From assembly GCA_033439765.1 (NCBI GenBank), contig JAULSN010000001.1, positions 1,674,001-1,738,000 of the forward strand: a stretch of 64,000 nt of DNA, in the 5' to 3' direction. Source of the stretch: Lasiosphaeria ovina. Lineage: Eukaryota; Ascomycota; Sordariomycetes; Sordariales; Lasiosphaeriaceae. Below, piece after piece: positions 12,284 through 23,545 of the stretch. The translations under genes and the position numbers were made by a program. Positions within the stretch are counted from its first letter, which is position 1. Each line of letters opens with the position of its first letter. The notes under the pieces were generated by a model. It was not told where the DNA came from and searched no databases. It saw nothing but the letters and a program-made list of their open reading frames with translations.

Positions 12284-13335
12284 ATGGCGTCTGAGCCGGC
12301 CTTCAAGCCGGCCCTTCTGGTCATTGACATGCAGGAGGACTTTTGCCCGCCTGTAAGCAGCGCTCTCTCCCCGTCTCACCCTGCCCACCCTACACTGGTG
12401 ACATACGATGGCTTGCAAGGCCCAAGTATCATCAACACGGGCAGTCGCGCCTGTCCTCCGTAGTGCTCGGCCCTCGCCTGCCACCTGCCACCTGCCACTT
12501 GCCATTTGCCACACGCTGTCCCGTTGGTTGGCCTGATGTTTTCGGTACTTGGGTGCTTGAGACATAACACCCCTACCCAGCCCGAGCCCTAAATGATCCG
12601 ATTACCCCTGACTGCCACGTACCTTAGCAAACAACTCGAGACTGAAGACTGAAGACTGGCTAACCCACGGCCCTTTCCCACGGCGCCCTTGCAACACAGA
12701 ACGGCTCCCTCGCCGTGCCCGATGGGCGCGCCGTGATACCCGTGATCAACGCCCTGCTCGCCGCACCCGCCCTCGCCGTACGGATCGCGACGCGCGACTG
12801 GCACCCCGCAGACCACATCTCGTTCGCATCCAACCACGCAGGCAACAAACAACCGTACGTGGACACGTGCACGGTCGTGAACCCGTCCAACGCCACGGAG
12901 ACGTACGAGACGCGGCTGTGGCCGGTGCACTGCGTGGCAGACACTCCAGGAGCGCAGCTGGCTGCGGGCCTGGACCTGCGGCGGATCGACCGCGTGCTGG
13001 ACAAGGGCACGGATGCGCGCGTCGAGATGTACAGCGCCTTCTACGACCCGCTGCGCCGCCCGCGCGTCAGCGACTCCGGGTTGACGGATGCGCTCCGCGC
13101 GGCGGATGTCACGCACGTGTATGTCGTCGGGCTCGCTGCCGACTACTGCGTGCGCAGCACGGCTGTGGATGCGCGTGCCGAGGGGTTTGTGGTGTATGTT
13201 GTCGACGAGGGCACGCGGCCTGTTGATCCGGCTGCGTGGGGCCAGTGCCGCGCCGAGCTGGAGGCTGCTGGTGTTAGGGTCGTGAGCAAAGACGGGCCCG
13301 AGGTGAGGCGGCTGTATGGGGAGGCCGAGGTGTGA
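12284..13335 (+). CDS. PNC1: Nicotinamidase (isochorismatase fold)
   Basis: Hydrolyses nicotinamide to nicotinate in NAD+ salvage, and so removes a sirtuin inhibitor. Exon 1 is 12284-12352 (23 codons, phase 0) and exon 2 is 12700-13335; 234 aa, close to the usual fungal size. The catalytic triad is visible: Asp15 in VIDMQEDF, Lys125 in LDKGTD and Cys173 in AADYCV. Metal-site residues appear as D56-W-H58 and His100. The 347-bp intron is unusually long for this window; its donor (GTAAGC) and acceptor (ACACAG) join VIDMQEDFCPP to NGSLAVPDG, exactly as in the family. The 3' end converges on Sti1. Confidence 0.94.
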
Positions 13336-13760
13336 AGGCGGTTGGGTATATAGCAACTGGACTGAGGTCTTTGGGATGGAGCCTTTGGGCGTTTTCTTTT
13401 GGTCACGTACGTACTGTACATATACCTACCTGGTGCGGAGTACGTGTTTGCGTGATGCTTGTTATGGTCAAGGTCGGCCGTCGTAAATACGTCAGGATAG
13501 TCAACATACACCACAAGTCTAAGCAGAGAGAGGTTCGATTGCCTACCGTGCGGAACAATACATGCGCACCAAAAACACGTGCTCATATCCCATGCAGTTT
13601 CATTAGGACCAAAGTCCCCAGCAGCTCGAGCCTGAGCAAGGTAACATGTGGGCCGACGCCGGACGAACTCCAATCGCAACTCAAAAACACACAATGCCCA
13701 TACACCTGAGATAGCACCTGCCCGCCCTCCCCTTCTCGGTGCCCGACCTAGCCCGTCCGC
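13336..13760. other. Convergent 3' spacer
   Basis: 425 bp between the stop codons of the convergent nicotinamidase and Sti1 genes. It should hold both 3' UTRs. No other feature seen. Confidence 0.5.
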
Positions 13761-15689
13761 TTACCGGCCCATGCGGATCACGCCGGCCGCAACCAGCTTC
13801 TGGATCTTGGTCCGCACGTTGGGGTTCTTCATGTGCTCGGCCAGGGCGGCCGGCTCCGACTGGGCCTGCTGCAGGATGGCCTGCATCACGGGGTCCTGCA
13901 TGATTCCCATAATCTAGAACATTGTCAGCGCTGCTGCGTGTCAGTCTTTCACCGAAGCCGGGACTTACCTCAGGGTCTCGCATCAGGCGCTCCCGCGTCT
14001 GCTCCTCGGTCTCGTTCTCGCGCGCCGAGTACATGGCCGTGAAGGCCTTTTGCTGCTGCTGGTCGATCTCGCGGGCGTTCGCGCCGTTGTGGTGCTCCTT
14101 GTCGACCGTGTGGGCCTCGTTGCAGGCGTCGACCGACTTACTGTACTCGCGCATGCCAAAGTAGGCCTGGGCCTTGCGGATGTAGGCGCGGATGAACTTG
14201 GGGTCCTTCTTGATGGCCGCGTTGCAGTCGTCGACGGCGCTGGGGAACTCGAGCAGCTTGATGAAGGCCGCCGCGCGGTTGCTGTAGCCGCGGGGGTCCT
14301 CGGGCCCGCGCTTGATCATCTCCGAGTACGCGGCGACCGCGCCGGGCCAGTCCGACTCCTTGAACTTCTTGTTGCCCTCCTCGCGCGCCTCCTCGGCCTT
14401 GGCCGGGTCGATGTACGCCTTGCGCGCCGCCTCGATCTTGTTGCGCTCCGCCGCCCGCACCTTGTTGACGACCTCGGGCGTCCGGTGCTCGCGCAGCGAC
14501 TTGTTGTAGAACTCGATGGCCTGGCCGAGATCGCCCAGCTTCTCGTAGGCCGAGCCGATGCGCGCCAGCGACTTGGCGATGACCTTGAAGTCGGCGTACA
14601 GCTCGCGCCCCTCGTCGACGGCCTTGGTGCACGTGTCGACGCACTCCTGGAAGTTGCCATTCTCGTAATAGGCCGCGCCGAGGTTGTTGAGGTATGTGAT
14701 GTCCTTGTGCAAGTTCCACGCGGCTTGGTAGTGCTTGATAGCCTGCTCGAAGTTGCGCTTCTTGTAGTTCTCAGTGCCGAGGGCCTTTTCCTTGTCGGCT
14801 GCCTCCTTGGCCTTCTTCTTCTCCAGCGCTTCCTCGTCCACCTCCTCCACCACAGGCTCGGGCTCGGGCGCCTTCGGTGCCGGCGCCTGCCTTGTGCGCG
14901 GCGGGACATCTGGCATCTCGACGTCCTCCTCGGTCTCCTTGGCGCCCGAAGCACCAGCCCCCTCACCGGGCATTCCCATCTGCATGTCGACGCCCATCAT
15001 CACGCCGAGAACCTGGATGAACCGGGGGTCGCTGAAGATGTCGGTTGTGTTGTTTGGGTTTTGCTTGATGGCCTGCAGCTTCGCCATGAAGGCTGGGTCG
15101 GCCAGGAAGGCACTCGTCTTGGGGTTGCTGGCAATCTTCTGGATCAAGTTCGGGTCGTTGAACATCTGCCCGATACCGCCGCTCGGGTCGCCAAACGGAC
15201 CGTCTGCCAATGTTAGCGCCGCCTTGTTCAGGTTTTAAGGTGCGGCGCCTTCTTACCAGCGCTAGCCTCCTGCTCCATGGCCCGCTGCACAGATGCCAGG
15301 TCGTTCTTCATGCCGGCATTGTTAGGGTCAATCTTTAGGCCGGCCTCGTATGCGTCATTTGCCCCCAGGAGGTCGCCCTTCCCGTAGAGCGCTGTGCCCT
15401 TGCGCCCCCAGCCCTTTGGCCAGTCGGGCTTAAGTTCTGTGGTCTTCTCGGCATCTGTGAGGGCATGGTCCCAGTCCTTCTTTGAGGCGTACGCGGCGGA
15501 GCGGTTGCTGTAGAGGATGTGGTTGCTGGGGTCGAGAGCGATGGCCTGGGTAAATTTGTCGCTGTGCAGTACAAGTCAGCCAAATGTTGGGGCCGGTTGG
15601 GCTGGGCTGGCAACCTACATAGCCTCGTCAAAGTTCTTGGCGGCGATGGCCTTGTTGCCCAGAGCTTTGAGCTCGTCGGCGGTGGACAT
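13761..15689 (-). CDS. STI1: Hsp70/Hsp90 co-chaperone Sti1 (Hop)
   Basis: Cytosolic adaptor that passes client proteins from Hsp70 to Hsp90. Four exons: 15689-15619, 15561-15257, 15203-13969 and 13913-13761, with introns of 57, 53 and 55 bp, all GT-AG with matching phase; 587 aa, the family length. Domain order is complete: TPR1 (starts MSTADELKALGNKAI), DP1 (GGIGQMFNDPNLIQKI..., FIQVLGVMMG), an acidic/charged linker, TPR2A (KALGTENYKKRNFEQAIKHY), TPR2B (EEGNKKFKESDWPGAVAAY) and C-terminal DP2 (ERLMRDPEIMGIMQDPVMQA) ending GVIRMGR. The TPR clamps bind the EEVD ends of Hsp70 and Hsp90. The long open frame that runs past the exon 3 donor is a read-through artefact; splicing to exon 4 restores DP2. 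Confidence 0.97.
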
Positions 15690-17028
15690 GTTTGCTGGAT
15701 GTGATGTGATGTGCGAGCTGTTGGATTGGAGTATATGTATATGGGGCCGTCAATGCGAGTACGGTGCGGTGTTGGGTCGTGGAATGTTGTTTGGAGGTCA
15801 GGCTGGAGAAGAAATCTGCGGCGTTGGAGCTTCACAAGGCACAATGGAAGGCTCTAGACTTTCGATGCCTTTCGATGGGATCCAAGCTCCTGATTGGACA
15901 GTGTATGACGCTGGGCTCTCCGCCTGCCTGCTGTGGGGCAGTGGCTCAAAGCCGCCCAATCGACCCCGCATTGATCAGCTTAGTGCTGGCGAAACGAAAC
16001 GGCTGCATTGAGTTGAACTGTTGCGATGGACTAGCAAGAAGAAGCCAAGAACACCAGTTAACAGTGATGAGGATGTTAGGGACAGCCTCTCTGGTGTTGA
16101 ATTGGGATTATGTCTGCCCGGTTACATCTGGCCTAGGCTAGGTACGGAGTATTTAATACCGGTTGCACTACACAGTATCAGATAGGGTCATCAGCTGTTT
16201 GTCTGTTGCGACCGTTTTCCCATGCAGCAGCTTGAAGGTTGCCCATCTGACGGTATTTACGGCCATGATGCCAACCAACCAGTCTCAGCGCCACTGCATG
16301 GAATTCAACACTCGACACTTGTCCGTGGCAGTACAGCAGAAGCTGTGCGCCCGCACAGCAAAGCCAGCGATGCGCTGGTGCTGCATCTCCGAGGGCATGG
16401 CGATATCTGCACGGAACGCTTCACGGGTAAAGGTCGCAACGGCGTGCTCGAGTCATCCGATTCGACGCATCTTTTACGTTTTCGTTGGTCGCCGGGAATA
16501 GCCGTTGCCGGTTTGCTGAGATATCCGAAATGCCTCATACCTAGACAGAGCTGTGGTGCAATGTCTGGAACGGCAGAGAAGCGTCCTGTGCCTGTACCAC
16601 CGGCAGCGGTATTATTCGTTACGTCAACGTTAGCTAAGTCTGCCAGGGACAATTGGTGCTCGGTCCGCACCACCCTCCCGATATGGAGTTTGCCGTCTGT
16701 AATGACCACGCAAAGCATGATGAGTCCTTCTCTCGCGGGGTCGCCTGGACAATCGTCGCATGGCATACCGGGGGGAGAAGTGCTGCTCGTCGAGGCGTGG
16801 AGGGCAACTATCGTCTCATCCATTGATTAGGGATATCGAGGCATTTTTGGGTGCGCAAGCAATGCCTGTCACCAGCCGTGGCCTCCTTGGATAGAACAAG
16901 CTCGCCGTCCCGATTCTTGTTCTGAGTTGCCTATATTCACCGCTCCCCATCTGCCGTGTCTTCCTTTCTCGAACCCAGTCTCTTATTTTCATCCCTACTC
17001 TAGAGTCTGAACTATAGTCGCCCCTGAG
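15690..17028. other. Divergent promoter region of Sti1 and RING gene
   Basis: 1.3 kb between two divergent genes. I could not find a clean heat-shock element (GAAnnTTCnnGAA) in front of Sti1. One weak open frame inside it is listed separately. Confidence 0.45.
16305..16823 (-). CDS. Doubtful hypothetical protein
   Basis: An ATG-started 172-codon frame with no recognised domain, no signal peptide and no TM segment. It has a basic stretch (DQRKRKR) and a Thr/Gly-rich patch. The opposite strand is also open over much of it, so it may be chance. It lies in the promoter interval between Sti1 and the RING gene. Listed only because nothing else explains the interval. Confidence 0.15.
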   Translation of the reverse strand: MDETIVALHASTSSTSPPGMPCDDCPGDPAREGLIMLCVVITDGKLHIGRVVRTEHQLSLADLANVDVTNNTAAGGTGTGRFSAVPDIAPQLCLGMRHFGYLSKPATAIPGDQRKRKRCVESDDSSTPLRPLPVKRSVQISPCPRRCSTSASLALLCGRTASAVLPRTSVEC

Positions 17029-17766
17029 ATGCCGGCCGTATCAGAATCAACAAAACCTAACCTTAGCAGCGGGCCGCCCGCCACGTCCATCGTCCTGTCC
17101 ATCACGCTGTCCATCCTCATGCTGGCCAGCATGTGCGTGGCAAGACGGTCGCGTTCGCCACTGCCGATAAGCGAGAGCGCCCATGCTAGAGCCATGGGAG
17201 CCGCAGGCCGGTCCAGAGCGCGGAGCGAGGTGCTCGAGGCGATCCCCGTGGTCAAGTACGGCAGAGGAACGCCACCACCCACGGGCAACCAGGGTCTTAG
17301 GAAGGCCTCGAGCCTAACGAGCGGGCCTAGGGATCGGAGCGCGAGCTTGCTGCGGGCTGTGAATCCCACCAGACGGCCCAGGCTTCTCGCTCTGCGGGCG
17401 CCGCGACAATGGTACCTGGGCCGCAAGACGTGGGCTCGATCTCTTTGCTGCAAGGCAAATGCGTCTGTGCCAGACGCGGAAGAGGGGCTGGCGGTGGAGA
17501 GCTGCGCCATCTGCACCGAGGACTTCACGCACGGGACAGACGTTCGCCGGCTGCCTTGCACCCACCTCTTCCATCCGGCGTGCATCGATCCTTGGTTCCT
17601 CGACTTCTCTGCGACGTGTCCGCTGTGGTGAGTGTTATTTTGCTTTGTTGGAATGATCCAAGGCTAACATACTGTGGCAAGCCGTGTGGAAATTGTGGCG
17701 GGTCAGACGGGGCCGCTTGTTGCTGAGCCCCGGAGAGCAGCGATAGCAGGAGAATCAAGGGGTTGA
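17029..17766 (+). CDS. RING-H2 finger protein with N-terminal membrane anchor
   Basis: Likely a membrane-bound E3 ubiquitin ligase. Exon 1 is 17029-17627 and exon 2 is 17682-17766 (54-bp intron, GTGAGT...CAAG); 227 aa. One TM segment near residues 20-40 (SIVLSITLSILMLASMCVA) is followed by a basic, Arg/Ser-rich region. The RING-H2 reads CAICTEDF, LPCTHLFHPACIDPWF and TCPLC, with the last cysteine codon split by the intron (TG|C). Unspliced reading would replace that Cys by Trp, so the intron is well supported. The short tail after the RING has no motif. Substrate unknown. Confidence 0.85.
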
Positions 17767-18228
17767 AGATAGGGATGGGGAATGATGTCGTCGTTTGATA
17801 ATACCGCAATCTCTCGGCATCCACCCCAGTCTTTTTTTCATGACAACTCTGTATCAACAAAGAAGCCTGACCGCGGTCATACAATGAGTACCGCCTGAGC
17901 CAAAGCGAGTTCGTATTTCGATTTTCTCACTCGCTTCAGCTATTTGTGACCATGAGCTAGTAGCATGGTTTGCCGCTAATTAGTGCGCACAAAACGAGGG
18001 ATAGGGGGATTCTCCTGGTTCATTGACGAGGGATCCATTGATAAATACCTCCAAGCTTCCCTTACTTTGAAGTTTGATCTCTTGTTCTCCAGAGCGGCTC
18101 ACTCCAAGACTGCATCACCTTGCCGACAGAGAGTCTTGATAACTTATTGCTGGCCCCTTCCCTTCATCCAACTTGTTGCATCCCAAACTTCAATCCTTTC
18201 CCCGACTCCTTTGCCACCTGCTTTGACT
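17767..18228. other. Intergenic, no gene seen
   Basis: 462 bp between the RING gene and the tyrosinase relic; nothing recognised. Confidence 0.4.
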
Positions 18229-20772
18229 ATGGAGCAGCTCATTAAACTTGGGCTACTCGATAAGAATAGAGAGGAGGCATGAAAGGAATCTAGAAGAGGA
18301 GTCGTGCTGGACATGAGGAGACTGACGGGCGAGAATTTCGACCGCAAGCGCATGGATGTCGATCTGCTGCTTACCGAACACACCAACACCTTAAACCTCA
18401 TGTTGCAGTATGATCAAGATGCAGGCTGATGAGTCCATTGTGGAATGGTATGAAGTCGCGGGTAAGTGAGAGTCTTCCTCAACTAGCTTACTTTGAGGCT
18501 TATTGGTCTTCGCCTTAGGCATCCATGGCTGGCCGCAGGCCATCTGGGATAAAGCCCCGCAGGAGAATTGGAAAGAAGTGAGAAAAAACACATGGGACCT
18601 CGTCACAAAGGACTACAACGACGGGACTGGCGGCTACTGCGCCCACGGCGTCCATATCTTCGGTCCCTATGTCTTTCATTGATGGAAGTGAGTGCCTCCA
18701 CATCGACTTGACCGAGACTGTGGGACCTGCCGACGACTGACACATGGCAGCAAACCTTGTATCGGACCATGGCCGAAATCGTCGCGGATTACACCGATAG
18801 CGTGATGAGGTCCAGATATCTCTAAGTAGCTTAGGAATTCCGTCTCCCTTACATTGATTACTACCGCCCCCTTCAAAAAGACGTCACCTATACTCACCAG
18901 ACGGGTCCGAGACGACGACCAAGTTCCCGTGGGACTTTAGGCTTCCTGATATCTTCATGGAGAAAAAGGTCACCATCCGCAGAGCTCCCGATAACAAGCC
19001 AGAACCAGTCGACAATCCTCTGTACGTGTATGACTTTAAGAAACTAGGCCATGGACAACTGAAGGACCAGGACCTTGATGATCTGGTGGGTTACTCTTAA
19101 TCTGAACCCCTATTCTTTGGGTTCGCCGCCTTGCCGTCTTCTGATGCCATGGGTATTTAAATAGGTGAAAAAGCTCCGAGAGTCGGATCAAAGCACTACA
19201 CGCTCTCCAGATGCCAATCCAACGCAGCCGCCATCGAGTGAGCACAGCCTAGCAAGAGTTGCCATTCAACTCAACCAAAACTCCGGGAACTATTGTGCCA
19301 TGCTTATCAACATGATACGGGACACGACCTGCAGCAAGTTTACCACTATCGCCACCGACGCTACTCACCCGCTTGCAGAGGGAGACTTGACGGGTGAGGC
19401 AACAACCAGGACCGATGGTTTCACAAACAGGGAGTTCGTCCTTGATGTGGGGAATGGAAGAGAATCTCTGGAGGCTCTTCACAACATGTATCACAACTTT
19501 ATTGGCGGTGGCCATATGGGCGATACCGCCGTTGCGGCATTTGACCCAGTCTTTTGGTTCCATCATTGGTCAGTGGCACTGTCCTGCTCTTCAGGGGCCC
19601 GCTTGTTAGCGTATTTGGTTCTCTAGCGCAAGAATCATCTTGCAGCAATATCGATCGCTATCTTCAACTATAGCTGGCAGCTCACCCGAAGAAGTGGTTT
19701 CCAAAGCCCTCCCCATCGGAAGAGACCCAAACCGACGAGGGCAAGAGGCCCCTCCTGCCATTCTACAAGGTCCACGGCCACGTGGAACAAGCCAAAACCT
19801 ATTGGACATCCGACGAAGTCCGCCACACCACCAGCCTTGGCTATGTCTACGACGACTTCGACCAGCTCCCTAACCCTGATCTGGAGAGCGTGGGAAACTA
19901 CGTCCAGGCAAAGTACCAGTGGGTGTCCAGTTTACCCAAAGCAATAGGGGTTACCGACCCTCCAGATGATTTTAGACCCATCTACGAGAAGGTACACGCG
20001 ACATATTGTGTCGTGGCAGACCGTTTCCCCCTCGAATCAATGTCGATAATGTCCACGTCGGCTTTGGTTTCTGATGCGGCAGAGCCACTTTTGCCTCCTC
20101 CTGAGAACAAAATGATGGCCAAATTTGACAGGGAGTGGTATGTCGACTCCCAAGTCAAGCGGTAAGTATATGTGCCACTTGTCCGAGATTCAATTCTCAG
20201 ATTGTCCGCTGACCTGGGGACTCGACTAAAAGTATGGCTCAAAACGGACCTTTCACAGTCTATTTCTTCCTGACCCTCCACGGCGAGATTCCTCACGACC
20301 CTCAAAACTACTCGGTATCTCCGTATATTGCTGGTCTTCACTACATCTTTGCCGCCAGAGTTGAGGGTTGCGACAGCTGTGCGAGAGCCGACGCGGCCGG
20401 CGATCTCTCCGTCGATACCACACCCCTTACGTAGCTCCTCCTCGAATATCTCGACACCCCCGGCAATGGACTGGAGAGTCTGAGACCCGAGCACGTCAAG
20501 CCGTTCCTCAAGAAATATTGAGGTGGAGAGTCGTCTTCTGCATAGTTTGATGCCTGTCTGCACTCATCACATTGCATTGCTGACGACTTGGGTTCTTTCC
20601 CGCCTCCTTGTAGCACAACGACATCAAAGACGCGAGAGCCGTCCCCGACCTCAAGATCGGTCTTAGCGCCAAGATCTCCCATGATGAGGGAGGGCCGACC
20701 TACGAGGAGGACCCGGACGTCGTCTCGGACATCATCCTCGGGGCTAGCCGCACTGCCACCGTCACTGCCTAA
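18229..20772 (+). pseudogene. Tyrosinase (type-3 copper oxidase), decayed
   Basis: Relic of an enzyme that would oxidise monophenols and catechols toward melanin. Readable blocks in order: MQADESIVEWYEVAG|IHGWP, GGYCAHGVHIF (CuA), EFRLPYIDYYRP, KFPWDFRLPDIF, LEALHNMYHNFIGGGHMGD then AAFDPVFWFHH (CuB; the next Cys codon is split by an intron) and NIDRYLQL. The C-terminal domain includes YWTSDEVRHTTSLGYVYDDF and LHYIFAARVEGCDSC. Several GT-AG introns still fit. Lesions: TGA 18280, frameshift near 18410, TGA 18680, TAA 18823, TAG 18832, frameshift near 18909, TAG 19671 in DRYLQL*LAAHP where the family usually has Trp, TAG 20432, and a frame change near 20520. The WH of the CuA block WHRPY is gone, so a copper ligand is lost. 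Confidence 0.9.
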
Positions 20773-21326
20773 CGATGGCCTACCAACAACTAAGTGACAG
20801 AGTAACAACATTGCACTGAACAGAAGGGTTGAAGAGGAAATTGCCTCTCTCTCATTTTGTACTTTCACAACGGACACCTTGCAGCCCTTCATCAACTTTT
20901 GGCATTTTCTTTCATTCGAGTTTGAGCAACAAGTTCACATCTTCACCGAAGTCATGTAAGAGCAATTGCAAAACGTATGTACCTGGACGATCATGCAGTT
21001 CAACCTGCTGTTCTTTGTAGACCCTTTAAGGTCGGGCATATGCCTATCAAACATGTGCAAGAAACCGCCATCGCTCACTCTATCATGTGTCCTTGAACGT
21101 CCCGTGACTTGATGTGATTCCTGACGGTGACCGGGTGGCAAGAAGCTTTCTTCCTAAAACTCTTTCCTTCTCCGCCACACATTCATCAAGAGCATTGAGA
21201 ACTCATCCCCAAATATCAATCTTTAACCGCCCTTTCCAAAACGCCACTGTTGTTCTATCCCTTGCACACGCTTAAGGGTAACCACCATCCCGAAACCCAG
21301 CGCGAAACCTAGCCCAAGCTGCCTAA
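20773..21326. other. Intergenic, no gene seen
   Basis: 554 bp between convergent features; nothing recognised. Confidence 0.4.
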
Positions 21327-22020
21327 CTAAACTCCAGCAACCCTGCCCAGCTCCTCTCGCAACGAATTAGTCACCTCTTTGAAACGCTCGCTCTCGCCGG
21401 GATACATGTGGTGAGGCTCGCCCTGGTACACACACCACGGACACGGGCTCCCGTCTTCGCGCTCCATGAGGAGCTTCAACCGCTCGCGGACCATGTCGCC
21501 CACGTTCGGGTGCTGATGCGCGCCGTAACAATGCTGCTGCAGGGCGTCGCTGCAGACCTTGTCGGCCGCCTCGACGCAGCGTCCGAGTCCCGACGACGAG
21601 ATGTCCGACACCGCGAGCCCGGATCCGGCAAGGCCGTCTTTGGCGCCGAGAACGTACCAGCCGCACGAGCACGCTTTCATGTCGAGCTTGTGGTAGTCGG
21701 CGGCGCGGGCAACGAGGACGAGCTCGGCGGGGGCGCGGGGGGGCGACGGCCACGCGGCCGTGGAGCGCGTACAGCACCGCCTGCACCACGTCCGGCTGGT
21801 CGTGCGGCAGGCGGACAGCCACCAGCCCGTTGATGGGGCCCGGCAGCCGCCCCGCGAAGCCTGCGCCGACCAGCGCCTTCGTCTCGCGCGAGGCGCCAGA
21901 CAGAACAGCGGAGCTGACGATCATGCGCTCGGCGTCGGGACCGACTACCAGGACTGTATCGCCCGCGCGGGCGATGTTGGTCACGGCGTGGCCGTGGGTA
22001 GCGTGGCCGTTGCTGGCCAT
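21327..22020 (-). CDS. BTB/POZ-like protein, single frameshift
   Basis: BTB-fold proteins are usually dimerisation or Cullin-3 adaptor modules. From ATG 22020 the sequence reads GDTVLVVGPDAERMIVSSAVLSGAS, then LPHDQPDVVQAVLYALHGR, the pattern of small fungal BTB proteins. The continuation ELVLVARAADYHKLDMKACS and a Cys-containing C-terminal half (DKVCSDALQQHC, SPCPWCVYQGEPH) is in another frame, ending at 21327. The switch falls in or next to a C7 run at 21735-21741 and needs one fewer base. With that one-base change the two halves form a single protein of about 230 aa. It is either a sequencing indel in the homopolymer or a recent inactivation. Confidence 0.65.
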
Positions 22021-23545
22021 AATTCAAATGAGCCTAAAAACGATCAGTAAGTAAATTAAATAGGTAGGTAGGTATATATTTGTTTTGCCAATATATGTTG
22101 GACTTACAGACGACCGGTGAATATGAGTGTCGCCGCTATGTCGGCAAAGGAAGACGAATGTAATTCCGATAATACGAAAGAAGAAAGGACATAAACCACG
22201 AGACGGGAATATTTTTAGATTTATATACTAGTCTTTCTACTCGTCCGAAGCTAGCACTACTATCTGCCGTGTGTGTGTCTATTGTCAACAGAACAATAGC
22301 TCAATGCCGACATGTTTTGACAAGTGGATAATTGGTGGGAAAGCGGGCCGCTTCTATCTTTCGTCTCAAGGGAACATCGCCAACGCGTGGCCTGGTGGGT
22401 CCAAATCTCCCTCAGAATCCAGGAGCATAATCCATCTATTAATAGTGTAGGGGGCATTTTATTGTGGTGAATTCGTGAGTTTCAAGAACAATTGGCCAAC
22501 GCCGACACGATTGAATGGCGAATGCTGAGAGTGGCCTTCACACCCCGCTCGTCTTTTGGGCCCGGCTGGCCGGAAATCGACGCCGCCGTCTTCGTCGATG
22601 GCGATCGCGAAGGAGTAGTGCGGCTGTTTCTTGGCGGCACGGGAGGAGCGTCAGGAGAGGAGTTGGTGGTCCGGATGGAGGATGGAGTCATCGCCGTAGC
22701 CTGCAAGTGGAGACGCGATGTTGGCCACAAAAGCGGCAGGATTGCGAGAACGTGGTGCAGGCGCCGTTGTATCGTACGTCGTGATGTCGTGGGATCGTGG
22801 GAAGGCCATTCCAGAGAATTGCACCCCACATGACACGGCGGATTCCCCGGCGCCAGTGGACACCAAACCGTCAACGATACAGGAGGCAGCGCTTGCATCG
22901 TTCAGAGGGTAAGACTTCCAAAAGTTCTTTTTCTGCCGTCGGAGAAGGGCCAATCGGAGTGTTTACTCCTCGGAACAATGCCGCCTAACTCAAGATAGTC
23001 ACTGACTAGAACCTTCAGGGTCGGGTCAGATGCCATCCACTATCCAGCATGGTGGAATAGTGAATTTCAGGAGAGCCTTCACGCACACATAGCTCAGCTG
23101 GGCATGTATGTAGCTTTTGATATATATGCGGACTGATGAGGCAATCATGCATTAATAACTCTGTAGAAACTACGACTCGTTGACTCCCTGGGACCGAACT
23201 GTAATTACATCACCTGAAAGAGTCTTGGCAAAACAAATTGTAAACCATATTTCAACAGCCATCTAAACATGAAACTCAGCCCTCAAAACTCAAGACCTTT
23301 ACTTCCCGTGCCAGTCATCTCTCTCTTCTATGACAAGAAACAACAGTTCTCAAAAAAGCCCCGCCTGTCATGCTCGCCCCGCTCACTCTAGTTGTGTATA
23401 TGCGGTTCTGCTGCCCTTTCTTTCTCTTGTATATGAAATACCGGTCCTTCAACCACTTCCACAACCTCCCTATCGGGGATTCATTTGTCCTATCCCGTCT
23501 CTTGAGCGTGCCATCCTTAGAGGTGCTCCTTGCTATCCCTAGCTT
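22021..23545. other. Intergenic, no gene supported
   Basis: 1.5 kb between the starts/ends of the BTB and ankyrin genes. Overlapping open frames at 22482-22953 on both strands have biased composition but no family resemblance and no consistent splicing. A (GGTA)n stretch lies near 22062-22074. Confidence 0.4.

Noticed and set aside
12719..15216. Long antisense open frames over nicotinamidase and Sti1
   Set aside because: They mirror GC-rich codon bias of the real genes, have no domains, and conflict with well-supported exons.
22482..22953. Overlapping frames on both strands that might be a small secreted protein
   Set aside because: No signal peptide, no consistent splice sites, no family resemblance.
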